Positions 25,367-33,894 of a stretch of DNA of 64,000 nt are shown in pieces. Position numbers and translations under genes: made by a program. Each line of letters starts with the position of its first letter. The first letter of the stretch is position 1. Source of the DNA: Beijerinckiaceae bacterium RH AL1 (lineage in GTDB: Bacteria; Pseudomonadota; Alphaproteobacteria; Rhizobiales; Beijerinckiaceae); NCBI GenBank assembly GCA_901457705.2, contig LR590083.2, positions 434,001 to 498,000 on the forward strand, in the 5' to 3' direction. The notes under the pieces are model-generated. The model was not told where the DNA came from. It worked only from the letters and a program-made list of their open reading frames with translations, and did not search any database.

Positions 25367-26218
25367 CTACAGCTTCAACAGCCGCGTGGCCGTCTTGTAC
25401 GTCGCCGCCGCGAACGCCTCGTCGTCCAGCCCCAGCGCGGCAAAATCCTCGAGCCCCTGCTTCATCGGCCGGAACGGAAACGAGCTGCCGAACAGGAACT
25501 GGTCGCGCATGAAGCCTTTCGCCGCCTCGACGTAGACGTGGGCGCCGGGCGCGAACGTGTACATGTCGGGCGAGACGAAGACGTTCTCGTTGCGGAAGGC
25601 CACGGTCACCATCTCGGCCACGTGCGGGTAGAAGCCGTGGCAGCAGACGATCGGCAGCTTGGGGAAGCGCTTGGCGACGCGGTCGACGGCGAAGGGGTCG
25701 TTGAGGCGGAGGTCCGGCGTCGTCGGGCCGGACATCACGAAGGCCGGCACGCCGAGCTCGAGGCACAGCTCGTAGAAGGGCGTGAGGCGCGCGTCGTCGG
25801 CCGTCATGCCCTCTGTGTAGAAGCCGGCGTCGAGGTTGAGGCCGGCAAGCCCGAGCTGCGCGATTGCGCGGCGCGCCTCGGCCAGCGCACGCTCCGGCCC
25901 CAGCTCGATCGGGTCGACCGAGGCAATGCCGATCAGCCGCTGCGGCGCCGTCTTCGCGACCTCGGCCAACACTTCGTTCTCGACGCGTACGCCCGGCACC
26001 GAGCGGGCCACCATCACCGCCGTCGTGATGCCGGCGGCATCCATCTCGGCGACGAAGCTCGCGGGGTCCGGCGTGCGGGTGAAATGATCGATGTCCCGGC
26101 TGCCGACGCGCCGGTTCAGCCAGCGCACGACCTCGAACTCGGGCGTGCCCGGTGCGGCGCCGAAGAACGGATGCAGGAAGCTCGGCCGGCTGCGCATGTC
26201 GATCACGGGCGATGTCAT
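25367..26218 (-). CDS. Amidohydrolase family protein (TIM-barrel, ACMSD/amidohydrolase_2-like)
   Basis: 283 residues from the ATG at 26218, which has GGAGG eight bases upstream. It opens with MTSPVIDMRSRPSFLHPF, in place of the HxH motif of many amidohydrolases (DMRSR here). Later strands carry the GLNLDAGFYTE segment, CCHGFYPHVAEM and LFGSSFPFRPMKQ. The pattern fits amidohydrolase_2 hydrolases or decarboxylases that work on small carboxylated rings. Loss of the first HxH suggests an atypical metal site. It is divergent from a DHA2 transporter and convergent with an MFS gene. Confidence 0.8.
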   Translation of the reverse strand: MTSPVIDMRSRPSFLHPFFGAAPGTPEFEVVRWLNRRVGSRDIDHFTRTPDPASFVAEMDAAGITTAVMVARSVPGVRVENEVLAEVAKTAPQRLIGIASVDPIELGPERALAEARRAIAQLGLAGLNLDAGFYTEGMTADDARLTPFYELCLELGVPAFVMSGPTTPDLRLNDPFAVDRVAKRFPKLPIVCCHGFYPHVAEMVTVAFRNENVFVSPDMYTFAPGAHVYVEAAKGFMRDQFLFGSSFPFRPMKQGLEDFAALGLDDEAFAAATYKTATRLLKL

Positions 26219-26383
26219 CAAGGTGCCTCCGGCGAATGAGATGCGCGGACACATAGAGGGCCGGCTTCGCGGCGGCCAGCCGAGACCTGCCGTGCATGTC
26301 AAGGCATATGCCTCTTTGACATTGCGGCTGGGTCGGCCCATCTCTCTGCCATTGCCGCGTCGGCGGTGCGTGCGAGGCGAGGG

Positions 26384-27829
26384 ATGACGGCCGCTTACCA
26401 GGCGACATGCGATCAGCCGCATTGCCGCAGGGCGTCCGCAGGGTGCCCCGACCCGGGCTGGACGCTCGCGACGTCCATTCTGGCCTCGAGCCTCGCTTTC
26501 CTCGACAGCTCGGTGATGAACGTCGCCCTGCCGGCGCTGAAGCAGGGGATCGGCGGCACCACGACCGACCTTCAGTGGACGATCAACAGCTACGCCCTGC
26601 CCCTGTCAGCGCTGATCCTGTTCGGTGGCGCGGCCGGCGACAAGTTCGGCCGGCGGCGCTTTCTCGTCATCGGCATCGCGATCTTCCTTCTCGCCTCGAT
26701 CGGCTGTGCGCTGGCGCCGGGCTTTTCCGTGCTCGTGCCGATGCGAGCGCTGCAGGGCATCGGCGCGGCGCTGCTGATGCCGAACAGCCTCGCCCTGCTC
26801 GGCAACGCCTATCCGGCCGAAAAGCGCGGGCAGGCGATCGGGACCTGGGCCGCCTTCGGGGTGATCGCCAGCGCCGCCGGGCCGCCGCTCGGCGGCTGGC
26901 TGATCGAGCTCGCCGGTTGGCGCGCGATCTTCCTCATCAACGTGCCGCTCGCCGTCGCCGCGATCGTCATCGCCCGCAGCCGCGTGCCCGAGTTCGCCGA
27001 TCCGCGGGGCTCGCTCGACTGGGCCGGCGCCATGCTCGCGACGCTTGCACTCGGCCTCTTCGCCTGGCCGCTGACGCTGTGGTCGAGCCGCCAGGCTCTG
27101 CCGCCGGAAGCCCTGCCGATGTTCGCCGGCAGCGCCGTCGCCGCCGGTCTGTTCCTCTTCGTGCAGCTGCGCCGCGGAGCCGAAGCGATGATGCCACTGG
27201 GCATGTTCGCCTCGCGCGCCTTCGTCGGCCTGTCGCTCGTCACCTTCCTCATCTACACGGCGCTCGGCGGCCTGTTCCTGCTGCTGCCCTACGTGCTCAT
27301 CAACGGCGGCTACACGCCGCTGCAGGCAGGCCTCGCCTTGCTGCCGTTCCCGGCCATCGTCGGCGTCGCCTCGCGGCTGATGGGCCGGCTCGCGAGCACC
27401 TACGGGCCGCGGTGGCCGCTCGCCGGCGGCGCATTCGTGGGCGCACTCGGCTACGCGCTCTTCACGCGCATGGAGCCGGGTGGCAGCTACTGGCTGACCG
27501 TCGTGCCGGGCGCGGCCGTGTTGGCGGCAGGCATGGCTGGAGCCGTCGCGCCGCTCACGACGGCGGTTCTCGCCACCGTCGACAAGCATCACACCGGCAC
27601 GGCCTCCGGCTTCAACTCCATGGTGTCGCGCTCGGGCGGCCTCATCGCGACGGCGCTGTCCGGCGCCGTGCTGGTGCACAGCGGCGCCGCGCTCGTCGAC
27701 AGCTTCCATGCCGCGGTCTGGGTCGGGGCGGCGATGTCGCTTGCGGCGGGGCTGACCGCTTATGCCACGCTCGGGCCGCCGCGGAAGCCGGCGCCGCAGA
27801 CAGTTTCGATCGCGCCGGCGACGGCTTGA
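26384..27829 (+). CDS. DHA2-family (EmrB/QacA) MFS drug:H+ antiporter
   Basis: Fourteen-helix MFS exporter, 481 aa. TM1 has the DHA2 motif LDSSVMNVALPAL, loop 2-3 has GDKFGRRRF, and motif C in TM5 is GPPLGGWLIELAGWRAIF. The ATG at 26384 follows GAGGCGAGGG; a GTG at 26366 is possible. It has no adjacent adaptor or regulator gene, so its substrate and control are unknown. The following patatin-like gene lies 61 bp downstream on the same strand. Confidence 0.92.
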   Translation: MTAAYQATCDQPHCRRASAGCPDPGWTLATSILASSLAFLDSSVMNVALPALKQGIGGTTTDLQWTINSYALPLSALILFGGAAGDKFGRRRFLVIGIAIFLLASIGCALAPGFSVLVPMRALQGIGAALLMPNSLALLGNAYPAEKRGQAIGTWAAFGVIASAAGPPLGGWLIELAGWRAIFLINVPLAVAAIVIARSRVPEFADPRGSLDWAGAMLATLALGLFAWPLTLWSSRQALPPEALPMFAGSAVAAGLFLFVQLRRGAEAMMPLGMFASRAFVGLSLVTFLIYTALGGLFLLLPYVLINGGYTPLQAGLALLPFPAIVGVASRLMGRLASTYGPRWPLAGGAFVGALGYALFTRMEPGGSYWLTVVPGAAVLAAGMAGAVAPLTTAVLATVDKHHTGTASGFNSMVSRSGGLIATALSGAVLVHSGAALVDSFHAAVWVGAAMSLAAGLTAYATLGPPRKPAPQTVSIAPATA

Positions 27830-27890
27830 TCGTCGTTCCCATCGTTGGTCCGTGCCTGTATGCTGGGCACGATCAGCCGGATGCCGGGCC

Positions 27891-29288
27891 ATGGACGAGA
27901 AAGTCGCCACGCCACACCGTCATGACCGTGCCGCATCGGGCCGCGGAAGACGTCACCTGCTCGAGCGGCTTCTGCCTGGGATCGGACGCCACAGGGGTCG
28001 GGAGCCGACGGTCGCGATCGAGCGCTTCAATGCGCTGCCCGAGACGCTGCTCGAGAGCGCCGTCGTGTCCGGGTTCGAGGGCGTCCGCATGTGGGGCGAC
28101 GTCTACACGCAGGCGTTCGAGGATTCGCTGATCAAGAAGAACAAGGCGATCCGCAAGGCGGCGGAAGCCGGGATCAATACCTCCAGCCTGCACAAGGCGG
28201 ACTTCCTCGCGCTCTCCGGCGGCGGCGACAAGGGCGCCTTCTCGGCCGGCGTGCTGTCGGGGTGGAGCGAGCGGGGCGATCGACCGACCTTCGAGGTGGT
28301 GACGGGCGTAAGCGCCGGCGCACTGGCGGCGCCGTTCGCCTTCCTCGGCAAGGCGCACGACACCTGCCTGCGCGACATCTACACCGAATACGGTGCCGCG
28401 CATCTCTACCGCAGCCGCGGCCTGCGCGGCTTCTTCTCCGACGCGCTCAACGACACGGCGCGGCTCGATGCGCTCATCCGCAGCTACGTGACCGAGGACT
28501 TCCTCGACCTCATCGCCGAGGAGCATGGCAAAGGACGCCGCCTGCTCGTGCTTACGACGAACCTCGATGCGCAGCGACAGGTGATCTGGGCCCTCTCGGC
28601 GATTGCGGCGAGCGGCAACCCCGGCCGGCGCGACCTGTTCGTCAAGGTGCTGCGGGCCTCCTCGGCACTGCCCGGCGTGTTCCCACCGGTGCGCATCGAC
28701 GTGCGTGCCGGGGGGCGCACCTACGACGAGCTGCACGTCGACGGCGGCGTCACCGCGGAGCTGGTGTTCATCCCGCCGGAATCGCAGATCCTGCACATCG
28801 AGGACATGGTGTTCCCCGAGCGGCGCGAGCGCACCCTGTGGGTCATCGAGAACGGCAAGCTCGGGCCGGAATATGCGGCGATCGACCTGAAGATCCTGCC
28901 GCTGGCCCTGCGCGCAGTGCAGACGATGGTGAAGTACCAGGTGATCGACAACCTGCTCGCGCTGGCGCTGATCACCCGCAACAACAATGGCAAGTTCTTC
29001 TTCAATGCCATCCCGCCGTCGTTCAACCCGAAGCCGCACAGCCTGTTCGACCGCGGCTACGCGCGCGAGCTGTTCGATGTCGGGCGGCAGGTCGGGCTCA
29101 GCGGTAAGTGGTTTGCCTCGCCACCGTCCTCGCCGACCCTGCTGCCGATGGAGGCGTTCGAGGAGGAGCACGGCGCGATGGAGGAGGCGCCACGCTCCTT
29201 CGGCTACCGCGGCTGCATGCAGTCGGCGGCCGCCGCCGGCTACCAGGGCGCTGTGATCGAGCAGCCGACGGCCGTCACGCCGGAGTGA
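27891..29288 (+). CDS. Patatin-like phospholipase family protein
   Basis: Serine hydrolase with the patatin Ser-Asp dyad. The oxyanion loop is LSGGGDKGAF (about residue 104), the nucleophile is in GVSAGAL, and the aspartate is in HVDGGV. The protein is 465 aa from the ATG at 27891. Relatives of this type often carry a lipoprotein signal, but here the N-terminus is basic and polar (RHDRAASGRGRRH) with no hydrophobic segment in any frame. Substrate (phospholipid or other acyl ester) is unknown. Confidence 0.85.
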   Translation: MDEKVATPHRHDRAASGRGRRHLLERLLPGIGRHRGREPTVAIERFNALPETLLESAVVSGFEGVRMWGDVYTQAFEDSLIKKNKAIRKAAEAGINTSSLHKADFLALSGGGDKGAFSAGVLSGWSERGDRPTFEVVTGVSAGALAAPFAFLGKAHDTCLRDIYTEYGAAHLYRSRGLRGFFSDALNDTARLDALIRSYVTEDFLDLIAEEHGKGRRLLVLTTNLDAQRQVIWALSAIAASGNPGRRDLFVKVLRASSALPGVFPPVRIDVRAGGRTYDELHVDGGVTAELVFIPPESQILHIEDMVFPERRERTLWVIENGKLGPEYAAIDLKILPLALRAVQTMVKYQVIDNLLALALITRNNNGKFFFNAIPPSFNPKPHSLFDRGYARELFDVGRQVGLSGKWFASPPSSPTLLPMEAFEEEHGAMEEAPRSFGYRGCMQSAAAAGYQGAVIEQPTAVTPE

Positions 29289-29375
29289 CGGCGACGGGCG
29301 GGTTGTCCCGCCCCGCCCGTCGTGCGAAGCCGCCGGTGACTTTCCCGCATCCATGACCATCGAGAGGCACGACCC

Positions 29376-30986
29376 ATGAAGACTGTCGGTCCTCAAACCG
29401 TCCTGGCGGCGACGCGCGCGCTGATGCGCGACCTCGGCCTCACCACGGTGTTCGGCAATCCTGGATCGACCGAGCAGCCGTTCCTCAAGCACTGGCCGCA
29501 AGACTTCACCTACGTGCTGGCGCTGCAGGAGGCCTCGGCCGTCGCGATGGCCGACGGCTATGCCCGCGTCACGCATCGGCCCGTGCTCGTCAACCTGCAC
29601 ACCGCGGCCGGTGTCGGCAACGCGATGGGCAACCTGATGACGGCCTGGCACAACAAGGCGCCGCTCGTCGTCACCGCCGGCCAGCAGACGCGCGAGATGA
29701 TGCTGCTCGAGCCGTTCCTCACCAACGTCGACGCGACGACACTGCCTCGACCTTACGTGAAGCACGCCTACGAGACCGCACGGCCCGCCGATGCGCCGGC
29801 GGCGCTCGCTCGCGCGCATGCGCTTGCGGCGCAAGCGCCGACAGGCCCGGTCTTTCTGTCCGTGCCGCTCGACGACTGGGACAAGCCGGCCGGTTGCCAA
29901 GTCGTGCCGCGGGCGGTGGCGACGCGGCTGCCGGCGTCCGCCGAGGCGCTGCAGCCCGTCGCCGATGCGCTCGCCGCGGCGCGCAACCCGGCGCTCGTGC
30001 TCGGCGCCGGCGTCGCGCGCTCGCAGGGCTTTGCCGACGCGGTGGTGCTCGCCGAGCGGCTGCATTGCGCCGTGCTCGGCGCGCCGTTCGTCGAGGCCGC
30101 CGTGTTTCCGGAAGAGCACGCGCTGTTCCAGGGCGTGCTGCCGCCGGCCATCGGGCCGCTGTGCAAGATGCTGGCGCCCTACGATCTCGTCGTCGTCATC
30201 GGCGCGCCGGTGTTCCGCTACTACCCCTACATCCCGGGCGACTACCTGCCCGAGGGATGCAAGCTCGTGCTGGTGACCGACGATGCTGCCGAGGCGGCGC
30301 GGGCGCCGGTGGGCGACAGCATCCTGGCCGATCCCGGCGCGGCGCTGCGCGTGCTGGCCGCGCTCGCCGTCGCGCCGCAGCGGCCCGCGCCGTCACCGCG
30401 TGCCGCGCCGCCCACGCCGGAGCCCGGCGATCGCATGACGCCGGAGCAGCTGTTTCACGCGCTCGCCGCGGCGCGGCCGGAGCATGCGGTCGTGGTCAAC
30501 GAGACGCCCTCGAACATCGTGGCGCTGAAGACCTATTGGCCGGTGCGCGAGGCGGATTCCTATTTCTTCCCGTCGAGCGGCGGCCTCGGCTACGGGCTGC
30601 CTGCGGCGGTCGGCATCGCGCTCGCCGAGCGGCAGCTCGGGCGCCATCGGCCCGTGCTCGCCTTCATCGGCGACGGGTCGCTGCAGTACTCGATCCAGGC
30701 GCTGTGGACGGCGGCGCATCTGCGCCTGCCGATCGTCGTCGTCGTGCCAGACAATAGCGAGTACGCGATCCTCAAGGCTTTCGCGCTCCTCGAGGACACG
30801 CCGCAGGTCCCGGGCCTCGACCTGCCCGGTCTCGACATCGTCTCGATCGCCCGCGGCTATGGCTGTGCGGCGGTGCGGGTCGAGACGCCGCACGATGCCT
30901 GCGATGCGCTGCGCGAGGCGCTGGGCCGCGACGGGCCGAGCGTCATCGTCGCCGGCATCTTCACCGCGGCAAAGCCACTGATGTGA
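29376..30986 (+). CDS. ThDP-dependent decarboxylase, benzoylformate decarboxylase-like
   Basis: 536 residues with the three ThDP-enzyme domains. The N-terminus has FGNPGSTEQPFLKHW and the active-site His in NLHTAAGVGNAMG, matching His70 of Pseudomonas benzoylformate decarboxylase (MdlC). The catalytic glutamate is in LALQEASAVAMADGYAR. The C-terminal Mg-ThDP motif runs from GDGSLQYS to PDNSEY. The position equal to MdlC His281 (FRYHQYDPG) reads FRYYPYIPG here, so that histidine is a tyrosine. A Shine-Dalgarno-like GAGAGG precedes the ATG. Substrate is probably a 2-oxo acid, but true benzoylformate activity is uncertain, and no mandelate genes are adjacent. Confidence 0.85.
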   Translation: MKTVGPQTVLAATRALMRDLGLTTVFGNPGSTEQPFLKHWPQDFTYVLALQEASAVAMADGYARVTHRPVLVNLHTAAGVGNAMGNLMTAWHNKAPLVVTAGQQTREMMLLEPFLTNVDATTLPRPYVKHAYETARPADAPAALARAHALAAQAPTGPVFLSVPLDDWDKPAGCQVVPRAVATRLPASAEALQPVADALAAARNPALVLGAGVARSQGFADAVVLAERLHCAVLGAPFVEAAVFPEEHALFQGVLPPAIGPLCKMLAPYDLVVVIGAPVFRYYPYIPGDYLPEGCKLVLVTDDAAEAARAPVGDSILADPGAALRVLAALAVAPQRPAPSPRAAPPTPEPGDRMTPEQLFHALAAARPEHAVVVNETPSNIVALKTYWPVREADSYFFPSSGGLGYGLPAAVGIALAERQLGRHRPVLAFIGDGSLQYSIQALWTAAHLRLPIVVVVPDNSEYAILKAFALLEDTPQVPGLDLPGLDIVSIARGYGCAAVRVETPHDACDALREALGRDGPSVIVAGIFTAAKPLM

Positions 30987-30995
30987 GGCGCATCT

Positions 30996-31017
30996 CCCGC
31001 CAGCGAAAGACGGCGGG
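30996..31017. terminator. Possible bidirectional terminator hairpin
   Basis: CCCGCC-N10-GGCGGG inverted repeat in the 40 bp between two convergent genes (the decarboxylase and the M32 peptidase). Position fits a shared terminator; there is no T-tract and the stem is only 6 bp. Confidence 0.35.
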
Positions 31018-31026
31018 GCGCTAGCC

Positions 31027-32535
31027 CTAGTGCAACGCCTCGACGTATCGCCGCCGCAGATGCGCGAGATACGGTTCGACGTCCAACGGTCGCCCCGTTG
31101 CCTCGGTGATGATCTCGGCCGTCGACAGCGAGCTCGCCTTCTCGTGCACCTCGCGGCGCAGCCAGGCGACGAGCGGCGTGAAGTCGCCTGCGGCCAGCCG
31201 CGCGGGGATCTCCGGCGTCGCGGCGCACGCGGCCTGGAAGAGCTGCGCGGCCGTGGCGGCGCCGAGCGTGTAGGTCGGGAAGTAGCCCCAGGCGCCGGAG
31301 GGCCAGTGGATGTCCTGCAGGCAGCCGTGCGCGTCGTCCGGCACCTCGAGCCCCAGCAGCTCGCGCATCCCTGCGTTGAAGGCGCCCGGCAGGTCGGCGA
31401 TGGCGAGGGAGCCGTCGACCAGCGCGCGCTCGAGGTCGTAGCGCAGCAGGATGTGCGCGGGATAGGTCACCTCGTCGGCGTCGACGCGGATGAAGCCGGG
31501 CGCGACGCGGGTGTAGAGCGCGTAGAGGTTGTCGGCGTCGAGCGCGGCATCCTCACGGCCGAAGGCTTCGCGCACGCGCGGCGCCAAGAAGGTGATGAAC
31601 TCGCGCGTGCGGCAGGCCTGCATCTCGACGAGCAGCGACTGGCTCTCGTGCATCGCCATGCCGCGCGCATCGCCGACGGGCTGGTGCAGCCAGTCGGACG
31701 GGCGGCCCTGCTCGTAGAGCGCATGCCCCGTCTCGTGCAGCACGCCCATCAGCGCGCGCGAAAAGTCGTCGTCGTTGTAGCGGGTGGTGATGCGCACGTC
31801 CGATGTCGCGCCGCCGCAGAACGGATGCAGGCTGGTGTCGAGCCGCCCGCGCAAGAAGTCGAAGCCGACGCGGCGCATCAGCTCCTCGCCGAGCGCTTTC
31901 TGTGCGGAGATCGGGAACGGACCGGTGACGGGAAGCGGCGCGGGGCGGCGTGCCTGCGCGGCGCGCGCGGCCTCGATCAGCGCGGGGATCTCGCGGCGCA
32001 GACGATCGAACAGCGGATCGATGAAGGCGCGGCGCAGGCCCGGATCGTACTGGTCGAGCAGCGCGTCGTAGGGTGCGAGGCCGAGCGCGGCGCCCTTGGC
32101 CTTGCCGATCTCGCGCTGCAGGTCGAGCACCTCCTTCAGGTGCGGCAGCAGCAGCGCGAAGTCGCTCTTCGCGCGCGCCTTGCGCCACACCATCTCGGCC
32201 TTGGAGGAGGCCTTTGAGCTCGCCTCGACGAGATCGCCGGGCACCGCGGTGGCGTGCGCGTGGGCGCGACGCATCTCGGCGAGGTTGGCGCGCTCCCAGC
32301 GGCCGAGCGTGCCTTTCTCCGTCTCGGCGGCAGAGAGGAGATCGGCGGTCGAGGGAGCGACGAGCAGCTCGTGGGCGAGGCCGTGCAGGGTGGCGAGCTG
32401 CTCGGCGCGCCCGTCCGCGGCGCCGTCGGGCATCAGCGTCTGCGCGTCCCAGCCGAGCACGCCGGCGGCGTCGTTGAGCGCGCCGAGCCGGCCGAACAAG
32501 CGGGTGAGCGAGGTGTAGGCTGTCATGCGCGGCAT
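31027..32535 (-). CDS. Carboxypeptidase M32 (thermostable carboxypeptidase 1 family)
   Basis: 502-residue metallocarboxypeptidase. The zinc motif is HETGH in GVLHETGHALYEQG (about residue 265), with the third-ligand region in MHESQSLLVEM and the family marker DVRITTRY just before. The N-terminal LFGRLGALNDAAGVLGWDAQTLMP is also typical. Length is normal and no signal peptide is seen, so it is cytoplasmic. It releases C-terminal amino acids from peptides. MTAYTSL at 32526 is an alternative start. Confidence 0.93.
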   Translation of the reverse strand: MPRMTAYTSLTRLFGRLGALNDAAGVLGWDAQTLMPDGAADGRAEQLATLHGLAHELLVAPSTADLLSAAETEKGTLGRWERANLAEMRRAHAHATAVPGDLVEASSKASSKAEMVWRKARAKSDFALLLPHLKEVLDLQREIGKAKGAALGLAPYDALLDQYDPGLRRAFIDPLFDRLRREIPALIEAARAAQARRPAPLPVTGPFPISAQKALGEELMRRVGFDFLRGRLDTSLHPFCGGATSDVRITTRYNDDDFSRALMGVLHETGHALYEQGRPSDWLHQPVGDARGMAMHESQSLLVEMQACRTREFITFLAPRVREAFGREDAALDADNLYALYTRVAPGFIRVDADEVTYPAHILLRYDLERALVDGSLAIADLPGAFNAGMRELLGLEVPDDAHGCLQDIHWPSGAWGYFPTYTLGAATAAQLFQAACAATPEIPARLAAGDFTPLVAWLRREVHEKASSLSTAEIITEATGRPLDVEPYLAHLRRRYVEALH

Positions 32536-32570
32536 CTAGCGCAAGCGGCGCCTGCCCGCAAAGGCGGGGG

Positions 32571-32894
32571 CTACTTGATGCTCGGCGTCAGCGGATTGTT
32601 GAGGAAGCCGTAGTCGGTCTCGCGCTCGGTGAGCGCGCGGACATGCCCCTTGGCCTGCCGGCACAGCCGGTAGTCGCGCGTGCTGGGGACGAGCCCGTAG
32701 CTGCGGCAGATCGCATCGTCCTGCGGGAAGGCGGCGAGCGGCGAGCCTTGCGGGGCGCAGTCGCCGCTGGCGATGCCGAGCGCGCAGTCGCGCGGGTCGC
32801 AAGCTGCCAGGCTGAGCGCCGCGGCAGCGAGAAGCGCGAGGCGGCGGCCCTGCGAAGCGGGGCGGAACAGGGGGACGCGTCGCGTAAATGTCAT
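32571..32894 (-). CDS. Small lipoprotein
   Basis: The ATG at 32894 gives a basic N-region (TFTRRVPLFRPASQGRR), a hydrophobic core and a lipobox (LSLAAC), predicting lipid attachment at the Cys near residue 32. The mature part has four further Cys (RDCALG, GDCAPQ, AICRSY, LCRQAK) and ends FLNNPLTPSIK. It probably sits in the periplasm or outer membrane. It lies 35 bp upstream of the M32 peptidase start on the same strand. No family recognised. Confidence 0.7.
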   Translation of the reverse strand: MTFTRRVPLFRPASQGRRLALLAAAALSLAACDPRDCALGIASGDCAPQGSPLAAFPQDDAICRSYGLVPSTRDYRLCRQAKGHVRALTERETDYGFLNNPLTPSIK

Positions 32895-32967
32895 CGCACG
32901 TGCAAGCGGGATCGCCCCTTCTCCGAGCCGCTTCACCCTTACCATGCCAAGGCCGACACACGCCGCC

Positions 32968-33468
32968 TCAAAACACCGGGACGCCGGCGGCCTGCAGTGT
33001 CGTCGCCAGATGCTCCAGGGCGCGAGCGCGCAGCTTGTAGAACGTGCCCGGCGCCCAGCCCTTCTCGCGGCAGAGCGCGCGCAGCGAGCGGCGGCGCGCG
33101 GTGCGCAACGCCCACAGCGTCGTCACCAGCGCGAGACCAGGGTCGACCGCGCGCAGGTCGCGCAGCCAGTCGAGCGCTGTCTCCATGTGGTCGATGTCGC
33201 GGCCGCTCGGGCGCAGCGCGATCGCCGCGAGGTGCGCGCCCTCGCGCTCGCGGCGCTCCGCCTCCGGCAGCTCGGCCTGGGCGAGCTTGTCGGCCCATTC
33301 GACGCGGGTGCGGACCCAGTGGTTGCCGGGCTGGCGCGGACCTTTCGCGCGCGGGAGCCTGTCCAGCGTTCGGAACGCCTCGACGAGGCAGTCGCCGACG
33401 CGATCGGCGGTCCAGCGCTCCGGCGCCGGCGCGGCAGGGGCGGGGAGATCGAGCAGTTCGGACTGCAC
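32968..33468 (-). CDS. DUF6362 family protein (phage-associated type)
   Basis: Begins at GTG 33468 with GGAGA seven bases upstream, inside the end of the preceding gene, so the two are coupled. The protein (166 aa) shows the DUF6362 layout as I know it: an opening RWTADRVGDCLVEAFRTLDRLP, a central IDHMETALDWLRDL, and a C-terminal helix-turn-helix-like ALCREKGWAPGTFYKLRARAL. Relatives occur in prophages and phage-like islands, and the HTH-like tail suggests DNA binding. It belongs to the leftward operon controlled from the S24 repressor region. Confidence 0.65.
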   Translation of the reverse strand: MQSELLDLPAPAAPAPERWTADRVGDCLVEAFRTLDRLPRAKGPRQPGNHWVRTRVEWADKLAQAELPEAERREREGAHLAAIALRPSGRDIDHMETALDWLRDLRAVDPGLALVTTLWALRTARRRSLRALCREKGWAPGTFYKLRARALEHLATTLQAAGVPVF

Positions 33469-33470
33469 GA

Positions 33471-33809
33471 CTATTCTCCGTCGTCGAGGATGTTGTCGAT
33501 GAGGCCGTCGTCGGAGCCGGCGGCGATCAGCAGGAGCCGGCACAGCTCCTCGCGGGTGAGGCTGCGCTTGGCGGCGGCCGCATCGCAGCGACGTGCGACC
33601 TGCGGGGGGAGGCGGATCGCCGGCGTGGCGTCGCGGAAGGCGAGGCCGAAGCGGCGGGCCTGGCGGTGGACGTTGCCGGTCGTCGAGGCGATCAGCGGGT
33701 CGCGGGCGACGCGGGCGGCATCAATGCCCTGGCCGACGAGGAAGCCGAGGCGGGCGACGCGCTTGGCGGGCCAGCGGGTGAGGGTGCGGGGCGAGGGGTC
33801 ATCGATCAT
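33471..33809 (-). CDS. GcrA-like HTH small protein in the S24 locus
   Basis: 112 residues from the ATG at 33809. The N-terminal TRWPAKRVARLGFLVGQGIDAARVARD and ASTTGNVHRQARRFGL look like the single HTH of GcrA-type proteins, where a W-x3-R-V opening is followed by a recognition helix. The remainder is helical and acidic at the end (DNILDDGE). A consensus-like promoter ends one or two bases before this ATG, so the mRNA may be leaderless. The frame is open to 33851, but the promoter argues against that start. It is divergent from the S24 repressor and coupled to the DUF6362 gene. Confidence 0.65.
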   Translation of the reverse strand: MIDDPSPRTLTRWPAKRVARLGFLVGQGIDAARVARDPLIASTTGNVHRQARRFGLAFRDATPAIRLPPQVARRCDAAAAKRSLTREELCRLLLIAAGSDDGLIDNILDDGE

Positions 33810-33816
33810 GGTGCCG

Positions 33817-33844
33817 AGTATCGGTATCAATACCGACATGTCAA
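33817..33844 (-). promoter_or_regulatory. Leftward promoter of the HTH-DUF6362 operon
   Basis: On the minus strand TTGACA (33844-33839), a 16-bp spacer and GATACT (33822-33817) form a good sigma-70-type promoter. The spacer is almost filled by the palindrome TCGGT-N6-ACCGA, so a bound repressor would exclude RNA polymerase. The predicted start of transcription is close to 33810, next to the ATG at 33809. Confidence 0.65.
33821..33836. promoter_or_regulatory. Operator 1, TCGGT-N6-ACCGA
   Basis: Perfect dyad TCGGTATCAATACCGA (7-bp arms, 2-bp centre) lying in the spacer of the leftward promoter. The same pattern recurs at four other sites around the S24 repressor gene. Confidence 0.7.
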
Positions 33845-33859
33845 CGGTCAATTTACCTG
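33844..33859. promoter_or_regulatory. Operator 2, degenerate CGGT-N6-ACC
   Basis: ACGGTCAATTTACCTG keeps the core GGT-N6-ACC of operator 1. Its centre lies 23 bp from that of operator 1, close to two helical turns, which would suit cooperative binding of repressor dimers. Confidence 0.45.
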
Positions 33860-33877
33860 ATGAAAGTTGACGTCAGG

Positions 33878-33893
33878 TCGGTCATTCTACCGA
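33878..33893. promoter_or_regulatory. Operator 3, TCGGT-N6-ACCGA, at the repressor start
   Basis: TCGGTCATTCTACCGA has the same 5-bp half-sites and spacing as operator 1 and ends one base before the ATG of the S24 repressor, next to a TTGACG box at 33867-33872. Binding here should autoregulate the repressor gene. Confidence 0.65.
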
Positions 33894-33894
33894 T

